Shown: positions 1-9,579, counted from the first letter of the stretch. The stretch is DNA of 52,767 nucleotides from Akkermansia muciniphila (GCA_945861535.1 CAMAUZ010000058.1:1-52767), one strand, 5' to 3'. Program-made: numbers and translations. Notes: generated by a model not told the origin, from the sequence alone.

Positions 1-929
1 ACCGTGTCACACGCTACGGACGCGTCCTCCCACTCACCATTGGGTGAGTTCCATAAAGGGTTCGGAAATTCGCTCGCCCTCGACAGGACGCACGCTTCTG
101 CGGCCTGAAGGCCGCGCTCCTTGCGCCCTCACTGAATGGTTACGGCTTATAGTCCCATCGGAGCCGCGGTCCGCCCGCCCTTGTAGCGCAGGTTTCCAAA
201 CCTGCTGTGTCGCCGACTTCCAAGTCGGCAGGACGTCGGCCTCGCCGAGCGCGCAGCGGGTTTAGAAACCCGCGATACAGCAGGCTTGGAAGCCTGCGCT
301 ACAGAATGAGCAGGAAATATCCGGGCTATCCCGGGGCGGTCGCCCCCGCGGCGGCGGGCGATCCCCTGGCCCTGAGGAAAACAGAGCAGGTCAGCGCCGG
401 GAGCGGTTCGGCAAGCGCCCCGAAGTTGCCCGGACCTGCCAGTCCCGGCTGAAACGCTCCACCTCCTTTGTGAACCGCATAAATACCCGGCGCGACCTGC
501 CGCCCGTCCAACTTTTTGGACGACGGATAATTAACACGGAACTCGCCGAGTGAAGTTTTCGAGGGAGCAAACGCGGCGATTCTGGGGCGAACCGTTGTTT
601 TCACGGGGCGAACTGCTCGTCGGAAAATCCGCGCCCCGGAACCTCAAATCGCCCGTCAGCGCGCCCAGAAGCACCAGTCGAACTGCGACGGCAGCCGACC
701 AGGCGCGCGCGCAAGCGCGGATGCGGGTGCAGCAGGGTGAAGCGGTTCGGGATTCGAGGGTGCCTCCGGGTGGTCGGGATACGGCGGAATGATGGCGCGG
801 GGATCCGGCGCATCTCGCGTTTCCGCCATGCGGGAGAATCACGATTGGGGCCGGATTCAAGGGTGGATTGGAAAGCCGCCTGAGCCGTGCCACCCGCAGC
901 GCACCGCGCCTGTCGCGCGGCCCCTCCTC
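1..929. other. Gene-free left edge
   Basis: No reading frame here has a credible start, composition or family resemblance; the open frames on both strands look like GC-driven chance frames. The stretch holds one copy of a palindromic repeat (183-302) and, near 94-122, a small hairpin-forming motif built on GCGGCCTGAAGGCCGC. That motif recurs inverted near 20258-20284. Confidence 0.5.
183..302. repeat. Palindromic intergenic repeat, family A, copy 1
   Basis: The outer arms GTAGCGCAGG...CCTGCGCTAC are inverted repeats, and nested hairpins lie inside (GGTTTCCAAACC, CCGACTTCCAAGTCGG, GGGTTTAGAAACCC, GGCTTGGAAGCC). Related copies occur at 35261-35412 and 48459-48614, always between genes. No coding content is visible. 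It could act as an RNA hairpin or as a REP-like element; nothing here decides which. Confidence 0.8.
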
Positions 930-1289
930 TCACAAGCCGTGGTTCGGCACACTGCAACGCGGCGGCTCCTCGACAGTGCTCACCGAGTAGCTGCCGCCGG
1001 CCGGGCACGCGGGAACGTGCTGGCCTTCGAGTCGCGCGCGGATCGTTTCCGTGGGGACCGCGGCGGTGCTGGCGGCGTTGTGCTCCAGCGCCCATTCCTG
1101 GATCGCGATGTCGATGCGCCGCAGGGTGGCGCGACAGGTTTGCACGTGGTCGTTGGCACGCCATTGCTGCGGCCACGCGATGGGATTGGGGGTGTGCCAG
1201 AAGGTCGCGGCGGCACCGTAGGCCAGCAGCGCGAGCGCGCTGCTGCTCGCGATGGCGGCGGACCGGGAAATGCGGCGTGAAGCTGACAT
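930..1289 (-). CDS. Small exported pseudopilin-like protein
   Basis: 119 residues. An N-terminal hydrophobic segment (about residues 10-30) is followed by a short extracytoplasmic domain. That domain contains CRATLRRIDIAIQEWALEH and ends with a CPAGGSY motif and a further cysteine (PRCS). This layout matches the small pseudopilin-like proteins common in Verrucomicrobia and Planctomycetes, which resemble type II secretion/type IV pilin minor subunits but lack a clear prepilin peptidase site. It is the last gene of a three-gene minus-strand run with the DUF2752 and GYF_2 genes, 79 bases after the DUF2752 stop. A role in surface assembly or substrate sensing is inference only. Confidence 0.6.
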   Translation of the reverse strand: MSASRRISRSAAIASSSALALLAYGAAATFWHTPNPIAWPQQWRANDHVQTCRATLRRIDIAIQEWALEHNAASTAAVPTETIRARLEGQHVPACPAGGSYSVSTVEEPPRCSVPNHGL

Positions 1290-1368
1290 GCGAATATTGT
1301 CCCGCCCGCGGTTCGACTGCGCCCATCGAGGTCGCTCGTGGCCGGCGCGAATGGAAAAATCCCCACCG

Positions 1369-1809
1369 CTACAGCCCGCCAGCCGGCAGATTCCGCAGCA
1401 CGCTGAAGCCGACCGTCACCACCACCAAGAGCCAGACCCGGCGCGGCGTGAGCGGGATTTCGGGAAAGGCCCGGTGACGGAAACGTTGCACGCCCGCCCA
1501 CACCAGCCACACCGCAACCAGCGGGGCGAGCGTGACGAGCAAGGGGTTGAGGCGAAACGCGGTGAGCACGTGGCCGTGCAACAGTTGATGCGTCGCACGC
1601 AAGCCGCCGCAGCCCGGACAATCAAGGCCCGTGAGCAGTTTGATCGTGCAGCGGGGATAGAAAGAATTTTGCGCCGGATCGAACGCGAAGAGCACGATCA
1701 CGCTCACCGCGCCGATCGCGAGCAGGAGCAGGACCGCCCGCGACCAGGACTGCGACGTGGCGAGTCTGGGGGGCGCGGTGGGCGGGCACGGTTCAGTGGA
1801 AGGAGTCAC
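1369..1809 (-). CDS. DUF2752 family membrane protein
   Basis: 146 residues. Membrane segments lie at about residues 22-43, 88-108 and 125-140. Between the first two is the DUF2752 signature, CPGCGGLRA (residues 64-72), followed by a leucine/histidine/glycine patch (LLHGH) and an asparagine-proline pair (LNPL). The biochemical role of DUF2752 is unknown; its members are small inner-membrane proteins with a conserved CPxCG motif. The start overlaps the end of the GYF_2 gene by 17 bases, which points to co-transcription and probably translational coupling. The best guess is a membrane partner of the GYF_2 protein. Confidence 0.8.
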   Translation of the reverse strand: MTPSTEPCPPTAPPRLATSQSWSRAVLLLLAIGAVSVIVLFAFDPAQNSFYPRCTIKLLTGLDCPGCGGLRATHQLLHGHVLTAFRLNPLLVTLAPLVAVWLVWAGVQRFRHRAFPEIPLTPRRVWLLVVVTVGFSVLRNLPAGGL

Positions 1810-2698
1810 GGACTTCGGGTTTCGCGAGGACGACCAAGGCCCAGATGCCGGCGGCCAGCCCGAGTCCGCAGCAGCAGCCCGAGCAGGGGAGCAGCGTCAG
1901 CACGGCGGCGATGACGCACACGGTGTGGCGGCGGAGATTCATCATCGAGATGGCGCCGAAGAGACAGAACGATGCGATCAACAATCCGACGACATTCGAC
2001 GGCCCCTGCGAGGCGAGGGCCTGGGTGAACATTCTTTTTGCTGCGGGATCCATCCCGGGGATGTTGTCCAGCATGTCGGGCGGGAATCCCACCGAGAGCA
2101 TCGCCAGGGAAACCACAATGCCCACGGCGTTGATCACGATGAGGAAAATCGCGGGTCCGTTCACCAAGGCGGAGGCCAGCGCGGCCTGCGGCTGGCTCGC
2201 CGGCTGGCCACCGGGACGGAGTTGCGGGGCGGCGGCACCGCCAGACCAGCCGCCGAATTGCGCGGCAAACTCAGGATATTCAGCGAGCGTTTTCCATTCG
2301 GTTGCGCCGTCGCGTTGCGCCCGGGTTTGCGCGTTGGCACGCCGGTCGGCGATCCACTGGCGCACCTCGTCGGCGGTGACGGGGCCGTAAGTCCGGCCAT
2401 CGCCGCCCACAATCATGAAGCGGCTCGGCGGTGAAGTGGACCCCACGGCGGAAACACCCGGCAATGCGGACGCGGACGCCGCCGACGGCACGGATGTTTC
2501 GGCGATGGTGCCGGGCGCGGGCTTTGGCGCGAACAGGTCGGCGAACTCCGGGAAGTCGGCGAGATTTTTCCACTCCGTCGTGCCCTCCGCCGCCACGCGT
2601 GTCTGACCGTTGGCGCGGCCCTCGGCCACCCATTGCCGGATGACGGTCCCCGACACCGGACCATACTCGCGCCCATCGCCGCCCATGATCTTGAACAT
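1793..2698 (-). CDS. Tandem GYF_2 domain membrane protein
   Basis: 301 residues. Two GYF_2-type modules lie at residues 1-52 and 94-147. Each opens with GGDGRxYGPV and carries RQWxA and TEWKxLA(D/E)xPEF blocks. A Pro/Ala/Ser-rich linker follows, then three membrane segments (about 181-203, 235-253 and 259-292, the last containing a CSGCCCG cluster). GYF_2 domains in bacteria are predicted peptide-binding adaptors tethered to the membrane; the ligand is unknown. I chose the ATG at 2698 because the first GYF module begins there; the frame stays open upstream to 3016, but that stretch is low-complexity and unlike protein. First gene of the operon with DUF2752. Confidence 0.8.
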   Translation of the reverse strand: MFKIMGGDGREYGPVSGTVIRQWVAEGRANGQTRVAAEGTTEWKNLADFPEFADLFAPKPAPGTIAETSVPSAASASALPGVSAVGSTSPPSRFMIVGGDGRTYGPVTADEVRQWIADRRANAQTRAQRDGATEWKTLAEYPEFAAQFGGWSGGAAAPQLRPGGQPASQPQAALASALVNGPAIFLIVINAVGIVVSLAMLSVGFPPDMLDNIPGMDPAAKRMFTQALASQGPSNVVGLLIASFCLFGAISMMNLRRHTVCVIAAVLTLLPCSGCCCGLGLAAGIWALVVLAKPEVRDSFH

Positions 2699-3102
2699 GC
2701 CGCAGCTTGCGCCCCCAAAACCCAGCCCGTCAAGACGCGCGCCACGAAACCCCGACCGGAGTGCGCCCCTCCCCAAGCGCAGCCGGGTGAAGCGCAGTAC
2801 GACACCGGCCGATCCCAAGGCTCCGGGCGGGCGAACGTCGCTGCGGCCGGGGACGGCCGCACTCCGGAGGCGTCGTGCGCTGCGGAACTTCCGACCTTCC
2901 ACACTCCCAAGTCTCCGCGGCACGGGCAAATTCCCGGCTATCGCAAAACGAATGAAAACCAATCCTCCGCCGATAAACCCCGCCCGCTCATTTTCACCGT
3001 CCCCATCTGTGCCCATCCGAGTCCATCCGTGATTGAAAAGCGCTTTTTAGATTCACCTGCAACTTCCCGATCCCCCCATCTCTCCCTCCCTCGTCCCCTC
3101 CC
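2699..3102. other. Gene-free spacer between the comM and GYF_2 genes
   Basis: The spacer carries the promoter region of the GYF_2 operon (minus strand) and the 3' end of the comM transcript. Near 3005-3035 is a TGTGCCCATCCGAGTCCATC string of the kind found between genes in this type of genome. I see no convincing promoter or terminator. Confidence 0.4.
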
Positions 3103-4629
3103 TCACCCCCACAACTGCCGGTCCAGCGAGCGCAACTGAATCGCCTCGGAAATGTGATCAGACGCGATCCGCTCCGATCCCGCCAAATCGGCGATGGTGC
3201 GCGCCACCTTCAGAATCCGGTCGTGCGCCCGGGCGCTGAGGTTCATGTCCGTCATCGCAAACTTCAGCAGCTCCTGCCCGGCCTCATCCAGCGCGCAAAA
3301 AATCTTCAGCTCGCGCGAACCCATCCGCGCGTTGCTCGTGATGCGCGGCCGGTCGGCGAACCGCGCCTGCTGGATGCGCCGCGCCGCCACCACCCGCTCG
3401 CGGATGTTCACCGACGGCTCGCCTGGCTGCGCCGCCGCCAGTTCGCGAAACTTCACCTGCGGCACCTCGACATGGATGTCGATGCGGTCCAGCAGCGGCC
3501 CCGAGATGCGCCCGAGATAATTCTGAATCTCGCGCGGCGAACTTTTCGATTCGCCCGGCATCTTCCCATCCGGCGTCGGGTTCATCGCGGCCAGCAGCAT
3601 GAATTGCGCGGGAAACGTCACCGAACCGGCCGCGCGCGAAATGGTCACGCGCCCATCCTCCAGCGGCTGCCGCATCGTCTCCAGCGCACTGCGTTTGAAC
3701 TCCGGCAGCTCATCCAAAAACAGCACGCCGTGATGCGCCAGCGAAATTTCCCCCGGCGCCGGATTGATGCTCCCACCGAGCAACCCCGCGTCGCTCGCCG
3801 TGTGATGCGGCGACCGAAACGGCCGGCGCGTCACCAGTCCCAACCCCGGCGGCAGGATGCCCGCGATGCTGTGAATCTTGGTCGTCTCGAGCGCCTCGGC
3901 GAGCGTGAGCGGCGGCAGGATCGTCGGCAGGCGCTTGGCGAGCATCGACTTGCCCGTGCCCGGCGGACCGATCAAGAGCGCGTTGTGATTGCCTGCTGCG
4001 GCGATTTCAAGCGCACGCTTCACTGACTCCTGCCCCTTCACCTCCGAGAAATCCACCTCGTCGTCGAACAACTGGTCGAACATTTTCGCGAGGTCCACCT
4101 TGAACGGGGAAATCGCCAGCTCGCCTTCGAGAAAGCTCACCGCCTCGCGCAGATTCTGAATCGGAATCACCTGCAAGCCCTCGACTACCGCCGCCTCCGC
4201 CGCGTTCTCGCGTGGCACCAGCACGCCCGCGCGTCCGTCGGCTTTCGCGCGCAGCGCCATCGGCAGCACGCCCTTCACCGACCGCACCGCGCCGGTGAGC
4301 GCCAGCTCGCCCAGCATCACAAAATTGTCGAGTTGATCGGACTCCATCTGCTCGCTCGCCGCGATCATTCCGACCGCGATGGGCAGATCGAGACTCGGCC
4401 CCTCCTTGCGCACATCCGCCGGTGCCAGATTGATCGTCGTGCGGCCCATTGGCATCTTGAAACCCGAGTTCGACAGCGCCGTCACCACGCGGTCCTGCGA
4501 CTCGCGCACCGCCGCATCCGGCAGCCCCACGATCACAATCTTCGTGTCGCCCCACCCGGCATTCACCTCCACCTCGATTGGATAAGCCTCGATGCCTTGC
4601 ACTGCTGCGGAACAGATTTTGGCTAACAT
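3103..4629 (-). CDS. comM: YifB/ComM family Mg chelatase-like AAA+ ATPase
   Basis: 508 residues, the usual length. Residues 1-170 form the ChlI/Lon-protease-like N-terminal domain. A Walker A GPPGTGKS lies at about 221-228 and a Walker B LFLDE at about 303-307, followed by the sensor and Mg-chelatase C-terminal region. ComM-type proteins are hexameric helicases that promote branch migration during natural transformation. The ATG at 4629 starts the family-typical MLAKICSAAVQG; an in-frame ATG 39 bases upstream adds residues unlike the family. The gene stands alone and is divergent from the small membrane gene at 4795. Natural competence of this organism would be inference. Confidence 0.93.
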   Translation of the reverse strand: MLAKICSAAVQGIEAYPIEVEVNAGWGDTKIVIVGLPDAAVRESQDRVVTALSNSGFKMPMGRTTINLAPADVRKEGPSLDLPIAVGMIAASEQMESDQLDNFVMLGELALTGAVRSVKGVLPMALRAKADGRAGVLVPRENAAEAAVVEGLQVIPIQNLREAVSFLEGELAISPFKVDLAKMFDQLFDDEVDFSEVKGQESVKRALEIAAAGNHNALLIGPPGTGKSMLAKRLPTILPPLTLAEALETTKIHSIAGILPPGLGLVTRRPFRSPHHTASDAGLLGGSINPAPGEISLAHHGVLFLDELPEFKRSALETMRQPLEDGRVTISRAAGSVTFPAQFMLLAAMNPTPDGKMPGESKSSPREIQNYLGRISGPLLDRIDIHVEVPQVKFRELAAAQPGEPSVNIRERVVAARRIQQARFADRPRITSNARMGSRELKIFCALDEAGQELLKFAMTDMNLSARAHDRILKVARTIADLAGSERIASDHISEAIQLRSLDRQLWG

Positions 4630-4794
4630 GATGCGCCGAGCATTCCGCCAACCAGCGCACCGGTGCAACCGGGTTTTTGCCGCGCTTCGCGGGAGTTCTT
4701 TTGTTCCGAATCAGTGCTCGGGGCGGTAATGCGAGCGCGCGCGAGGCTTGCCTCCGGCGGCGTATGCAGGTCCAGTCCACGAAAACGCAAAGCC

Positions 4795-5241
4795 ATGACT
4801 CCGGTGCCGCCAACCGAACAAGAGAAACTCTTTATCCGTGTGGTGAAATTCTCGACCGCCTTCAGCCTGGGCTGCATGGCGGCCTTTCTTCATTCCGTGC
4901 GGGAGGTGAATCCGAAATTGCGATTTGAAGTGTCGTGGCTGACGGGGATTTGGTTTTTGGCGGGCGCGGGATTTTCCCGGTTGCTGTGGAAGCTGCTGCC
5001 ACTGGAAACCGCCCGCCGTGACGCGCCAGCCTCGGTCACCAAAGGCAAGATGTTGCGGGCGGTGCTGCTCAGTCTCGTGATGACCGTGGGATTGGTGGCG
5101 GCATTTGCTTACGGGCTGAAGGATGTCGCGCGCGAGAAACTGCCGGAAATTGCTGTCGGCACGACCTTGGCCCTCGCTTTCCTCACCACCGCGGGAGGCA
5201 TGCTGTTCGCAGTCGGACGTTATTTCGAGCGGGATCGCTGA
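4795..5241 (+). CDS. Small multi-pass membrane protein, unknown function
   Basis: 148 residues with four likely membrane segments (about 15-34, 47-67, 88-108 and 119-141) and a charged C-terminus (GRYFERDR). I do not recognise a family. The start ATG (MTPVPPTEQE) was chosen because the frame upstream of it is arginine-rich, low-complexity and partly antisense to the comM leader. It is divergent from comM across 165 bases. No motif suggests transport or catalysis. Confidence 0.6.
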   Translation: MTPVPPTEQEKLFIRVVKFSTAFSLGCMAAFLHSVREVNPKLRFEVSWLTGIWFLAGAGFSRLLWKLLPLETARRDAPASVTKGKMLRAVLLSLVMTVGLVAAFAYGLKDVAREKLPEIAVGTTLALAFLTTAGGMLFAVGRYFERDR

Positions 5242-5684
5242 TCTTTGTCCCCTCCAATCTGAGGGCCGAGCAGAGCCAGACGTAACGGCATGTTCGTTTG
5301 CGTCGGTGTTGATCCGTGATTTCCGGGCGAGTGTCGCCCTACCGGGGTGAGGAACAACTTCTCCTTCTCCCCGGGCGTGGCTCTTGAAACATCGAGTGAA
5401 ACCTGGGCTTCCAGTCTGCGCGCTCAGGCCGGTCGTGCTTCACCTGCGAGAGATAACGACGCACTACCGGTTGCGACGGTTTCGGTTCGAAATTTCGCAG
5501 TGATTGCTGGCCCTTAAGGCAGAGCGCGAGGATCTGCTCACCCTGTCCCCTTTGCCCTGAACCCCCGTGCACCGTCACGAAATGCACCACGCCGGTGGGT
5601 GGAAATGCATCAATTGTTTTAAGCGATGGATCGTGGGTTTTATCAATTAACACCCCGGCGGCGTGGCTCGCTAGAACGTGCGCC
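5242..5684. other. Gene-free spacer before the TRAP operon
   Basis: A minus-strand frame is open across 5339-5690, but it runs on as the antisense of the lipoprotein gene and has no credible start, so I do not call it. The AT-rich stretch at about 5600-5655, just before the GTG start at 5685, is the likeliest promoter region for the TRAP operon. I cannot assign -35 and -10 boxes with confidence. Confidence 0.35.
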
Positions 5685-6689
5685 GTGAATTCAATCGCGC
5701 TCTGCTCCGCTTGGCAGCTTGTCCGAAACATTTTGGTCCGGGTCATTTTGATCCTTGCTCTTGGCGGGCTGATGACCGGTTGCAAGACCGTCAAGCGCGC
5801 GGCGATCAACGGACTCGGTGACGCGCTCGCATCCGGCGGGACAACGTTCGCCGCCGACGATGATCCCGAAATCATCCGCGCGGCGGCGCCGTTCAGTCTG
5901 AAGCTTATGGAAAGCCTGCTCGCCGAAAGCCCGCGCCACCGGGGACTCCTGCTCGCCACTGCCAGCGGCTTCACGCAATACGGCTTCGCATTTGTCCAGC
6001 AGGAGGCCGACGAACTGGAGGAAAAGGACCTCGCGGCGGCCACGGCGCTGCGCGACCGGGCGCGCCGCCTGTATCTGCGGGCGCGTAGCTACGGCCTGCG
6101 CGCGCTGGAGGCGACGCATCCGGGATTTGAAAAACAATTGCGCGCCGACCCGCGCGTCGCTGTCCGCGTCCTCCAGGCGAAGGAAGTGCCGGTGCTGTAT
6201 TGGACCGCCGCCGCGTGGGGCGCGGCGATCGCGCTCTCCAAGCAGGACCCGGCGCTGATCGCCGAGCAACCGCTGATGGAAGCCCTCATGGACCGGGCGC
6301 TGGCACTCGACGAACACTTCGACCGCGGCGCGATTCACGCTTTTTTCATCAGCTACGAACAGGCGCGCCAAGGCGGCGAAGGCGACGCCGTCACCCGCTC
6401 GCGCCGCCATTTTGAGCGGGCGATGACGCTCTCCGGGGGCCAGCAGGCCGGACCGCTGGTGGCGCTGGCCGAAACGGTCTCAGTGACCGAACAAAACGCG
6501 GCGGAGTTCCGGTCACTGTTGGAGCGGGCGCTGAAGATCGACCCCGACGCGCAGCCGGAGACACGCCTCGTCAATCTCGTCATGCAGCGCCGCGCCCGCT
6601 GGCTGCTGGGCCGCCAGGGCGAACTCATTCTCACTTCCGATTCCGCAACCGCCGATTCCAACAACCCCACAACTCCCCAAAAACCATGA
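5685..6689 (+). CDS. TRAP transporter T-component lipoprotein (TatT family)
   Basis: 334 residues. A lipoprotein signal peptide ends in the lipobox LMTGC (Cys about 33). The rest is helical and degenerate-TPR-like, matching the TatT (TRAP-T) family first described in Treponema pallidum, where TatT binds the periplasmic protein TatP in a TPR-protein-associated TRAP transporter. The GTG at 5685 gives a clean signal peptide; an upstream in-frame ATG at 5595 adds 30 residues that spoil it. The stop overlaps the start of the DctP-like gene (ATGA at 6686-6689), so the two are translationally coupled. It probably presents substrate to, or scaffolds, the binding protein at the outer or inner membrane surface. 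The ligand is unknown; hydrophobic acids have been suggested for this class. Confidence 0.82.
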   Translation: MNSIALCSAWQLVRNILVRVILILALGGLMTGCKTVKRAAINGLGDALASGGTTFAADDDPEIIRAAAPFSLKLMESLLAESPRHRGLLLATASGFTQYGFAFVQQEADELEEKDLAAATALRDRARRLYLRARSYGLRALEATHPGFEKQLRADPRVAVRVLQAKEVPVLYWTAAAWGAAIALSKQDPALIAEQPLMEALMDRALALDEHFDRGAIHAFFISYEQARQGGEGDAVTRSRRHFERAMTLSGGQQAGPLVALAETVSVTEQNAAEFRSLLERALKIDPDAQPETRLVNLVMQRRARWLLGRQGELILTSDSATADSNNPTTPQKP

Positions 6690-7726
6690 AACTCCGTGCA
6701 TTCATTCGCTCCGTCCGCGCTGTTTGGCGCGTCGGTTTCCTCAGCCTGCCGACCGCCGGATTGGCCGCCGACAGCCCGGTGGAAATCCGCCTCGGCACCC
6801 TCGCGCCGACCGGCACCTCGTATCACCGCAACCTGCAGGAAATGGGCGAGCGCTGGCGCAAGACCACCAGCGGCGGCGTCAAGCTCACCATCTATCCCGA
6901 CGGGCGGCAGGGCGGCGAGTCCGCGATGGTGCGGAAGCTGCGCGCCGGCCAACTCAACGCCGCCGCGCTCTCGGTCGTGGGCCTCTCCGAAATTGATCCG
7001 GCGGTCTGCGGCCTGCAACTGATGCCGCTGATGTTCCGCTCCTGGGCGGAGGTGGACTACGTGCGGGAGAAAATCCGGCCGCAGCTCGAGGGGCGGCTGC
7101 GCGACAAGGGCTTCGTCGTGCTCTGCTGGTGCGACGCCGGCTGGGTGCGCTACTTCTCCAAGGAGCCGGCAGTGCATCCCGACGAATTCAAGCGCCTGAA
7201 GATGTTCACCTGGGCGGGCGACCCCGATCAGGAACAGATCATGAAGCGGCTCGGCTACAAACCCGTTCCGCTCGAGACCACGGACATCCATACCGGTCTG
7301 CAAAGCGGCATGATCAACGTCGTGCTCACGCCGCCGTTCTTCGCCCTGGCCGCGCAGTTCGACCGCAGCACGCCGCACATGCTGGAGATGAACTGGGTGC
7401 CCATTGTCGCCGCCGTCGTGATAAAGCGGGAAACCTGGGCGAAGCTCCCGCCCGCGTCGCTCAAGGCCATCGAGCAGGCCGCGACGGAAGCGGGCGCCAA
7501 CATCCGTGCTCAAAGCCGCCAGGAGGACGAGAAGGCCGTCGCCGCGATGAAGCAGCGCGGGCTGAAAACCCATCCGCTCACGCCGGAGACCGCGGCCGCC
7601 TGGCAGGCGCTCGCCGAGAAGGCCTATCCGATGATTCGCGGCAAGCAGGTGCCCGCGGACATTTTTGATGAAGTGCGCCGACTGGTCGCCGAATCCCGCA
7701 ACTCCGCAACCACCCCCGCGCAATGA
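6686..7726 (+). CDS. dctP: TRAP transporter DctP-type substrate-binding protein
   Basis: 346 residues. A signal peptide of about 28 residues ends at AGLAADS. The mature protein starts with the DctP hallmark VEIRLGTLAPTGTSYHRNL and continues with MGERWRKTTSGGVKLTIYPDG. Further DctP-type blocks include the LKMFTWAGDPDQ region and the GLQSGMINVV motif near residue 210. The usual ligand-carboxylate arginine cannot be assigned securely by eye. It captures substrate in the periplasm and hands it to the QM permease. Coupled on both sides by 4-base ATGA overlaps to the T-component gene and to the permease gene. Substrate unknown. Confidence 0.9.
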   Translation: MKLRAFIRSVRAVWRVGFLSLPTAGLAADSPVEIRLGTLAPTGTSYHRNLQEMGERWRKTTSGGVKLTIYPDGRQGGESAMVRKLRAGQLNAAALSVVGLSEIDPAVCGLQLMPLMFRSWAEVDYVREKIRPQLEGRLRDKGFVVLCWCDAGWVRYFSKEPAVHPDEFKRLKMFTWAGDPDQEQIMKRLGYKPVPLETTDIHTGLQSGMINVVLTPPFFALAAQFDRSTPHMLEMNWVPIVAAVVIKRETWAKLPPASLKAIEQAATEAGANIRAQSRQEDEKAVAAMKQRGLKTHPLTPETAAAWQALAEKAYPMIRGKQVPADIFDEVRRLVAESRNSATTPAQ

Positions 7727-9579
7727 ACTGCGAAGCCGTCCTCGAACTTCCGGCCGTGCTGCCAACGCCGGCCCCCGCCACACCCCGGCGGCGCTGGCCG
7801 CGCGGCGAAGACCTCGTGCTCGCGCTCGCGCTGGCGGCAATGATCGTGCTGCCGATTGCCGAAGTCCTTCTGCGGCTCACGCTGCATCGCGGACTCGCCG
7901 GTTCGGCGGCGTGGGTGCAGCACCTCACACTCATCGCCGGCATGATCGGCGGAGCCATCGCCGCACGCGAAGGTCGCCTGCTCTCGCTCTCGACGACGAC
8001 GACGTTTCTAAAAGGCCGGTGGCAGGCCGCCGCGATCTTTCTCGGGGGCGCGGTGGGCGCGGGCGTCGCCGCCTGGCTATGCGTGGCGGGCGCACAGTTC
8101 GTCCTTCAGGAAAAGGCGGCGGGAAACCTGATCGCCTACGGCGTCCCGCGCTGGACGGTGCAGACGATTCTTCCGCTCGGCTTCGCCGTCATCGCGCTGC
8201 GGTTGCTCTGGGGCGCGGCGCAAACCTGGAAAACGCGCACCCTCGCCGCGCTGCTTGTCATCGGGATGGCGCTGCTCGGCACCGTGACCCACCTCGCGCC
8301 GGCCAAGCTCGTCCTGCCCGCACTGCTCACACTCGCCGCCGCCACGCTGGCGGGTACGCCGGTGTTCGTGACGCTCGGCGGCGCGGCGCTGGTGCTGTTT
8401 TGGGGTCGCGAAATACCGGCCGCGGCGGTCGCGATCGAACACTACGGCCTCGTGACCAATCCCACGCTGCCGACCATCCCGCTGTTCACGCTCGCCGGAT
8501 ATTTCCTCGCGGAAGGCGGCGCATCGAAAAGGCTGGTGCGTGTATTCCAGGCGCTGGCCGGTTGGTTTCGCGGCGGCCCGGCGGTGGCCACGGCGCTGTC
8601 CTGCGCGTTCTTCACCTCGTTCACCGGCGCGTCGGGTGTCACCATCCTCGCGCTCGGCGGCCTGCTCATGCCCGTGCTGCTGGCGGCGCGCTACTCCGAG
8701 CGCAACGCGCTCGGCCTGCTCACCGGAGCGGGCTCGCTCGGCCTGCTGCTGCCGCCGTGCCTGCCGCTCATCCTCTACGCCGTCGTCGCCAAGGTGGAGA
8801 TGAAGGACATTTTTCTCGGCGGAATCCTGCCCGGCCTCCTGCTCATCGCGCTGACGGCGGCGTGGGGAATGTGGCAGGCGCCCAAGATTGAAACCGAACG
8901 CCGCGCCTTCGATTTCACCGAACTGCGCCGCGCGCTCTGGGATGCGAAATGGGAACTGGCGCTGCCCGCCGTGGCCGTGTTCGCGCTCTTTGGCGGCATC
9001 GCCACCCCCGTCGAAGCGGCGGCGCTCACGGCGTTCTACGCCTTCGCCATCGAGACGGCGGTTTACCGCGACCTGAAAATCTTTCGCGACGTGCCGCGCG
9101 TGATGACCGAGTGCGGCCTGTTGGTCGGCGGCATCCTGCTGATCCTCGGCGTGGCGCTGGGCTTCACGAACTACCTCATTGACGCGCAGATTCCCGACCG
9201 CGCCGTCGCGTGGGTCGGCGCGACGATTCACTCCAAGTGGGTTTTCCTGCTCGCGTTGAACCTGCTCCTGCTCGGCGTGGGCTGCCTGATGGACATTTTC
9301 TCCGCCATCATCGTGGTGGTGCCGATTCTGGTGCCGATGGGCGCGATCTTCGGCATCGACCCGGCTCACCTCGGCATCATTTTCCTGGCGAACCTCGAAC
9401 TGGGCTACCTCACGCCGCCCGTGGGCATGAACCTGTTTCTCTCCTCGTATCGGTTCAACAAACCGCTGGCCGAAGTCACGCGTTCGGTGCTGCCGATGCT
9501 CGCGGTGCTCTTTGTCGGTGTGCTGCTCATCACCTACGTGCCGGCGCTCACGACCCTGCTGCCGCGCTGGTTCAAATAG
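7723..9579 (+). CDS. dctM: TRAP transporter fused DctQ-DctM permease
   Basis: 618 residues. The first roughly 180 residues form a DctQ-like small subunit (four membrane segments, starting near residue 28). The remainder is a DctM large subunit with about twelve membrane segments, including IPLFTLAGYFLAEGG, a glycine-rich FTGASGVTILALGG block and a C-terminal LTPPVGMNLFLSSYRFNK. DctM drives Na+-coupled import. The Q-M fusion is common in the TatT-associated class. It completes a three-gene operon in which every junction is an ATGA overlap, so the complete transporter is encoded here. No regulator or catabolic gene sits next to it to reveal the substrate. Confidence 0.9.
   Translation: MNCEAVLELPAVLPTPAPATPRRRWPRGEDLVLALALAAMIVLPIAEVLLRLTLHRGLAGSAAWVQHLTLIAGMIGGAIAAREGRLLSLSTTTTFLKGRWQAAAIFLGGAVGAGVAAWLCVAGAQFVLQEKAAGNLIAYGVPRWTVQTILPLGFAVIALRLLWGAAQTWKTRTLAALLVIGMALLGTVTHLAPAKLVLPALLTLAAATLAGTPVFVTLGGAALVLFWGREIPAAAVAIEHYGLVTNPTLPTIPLFTLAGYFLAEGGASKRLVRVFQALAGWFRGGPAVATALSCAFFTSFTGASGVTILALGGLLMPVLLAARYSERNALGLLTGAGSLGLLLPPCLPLILYAVVAKVEMKDIFLGGILPGLLLIALTAAWGMWQAPKIETERRAFDFTELRRALWDAKWELALPAVAVFALFGGIATPVEAAALTAFYAFAIETAVYRDLKIFRDVPRVMTECGLLVGGILLILGVALGFTNYLIDAQIPDRAVAWVGATIHSKWVFLLALNLLLLGVGCLMDIFSAIIVVVPILVPMGAIFGIDPAHLGIIFLANLELGYLTPPVGMNLFLSSYRFNKPLAEVTRSVLPMLAVLFVGVLLITYVPALTTLLPRWFK

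Noticed and set aside
1-182. tRNA or small-RNA gene at the left edge
   Set aside because: No cloverleaf-like stems, no GTTC-type T arm and no CCA-like end; only a short hairpin motif.
5339-5690. Minus-strand frame with protein-like pieces upstream of the TRAP operon
   Set aside because: It continues as the antisense of the lipoprotein gene, has no convincing start and resembles no family I know; possibly a decayed remnant.
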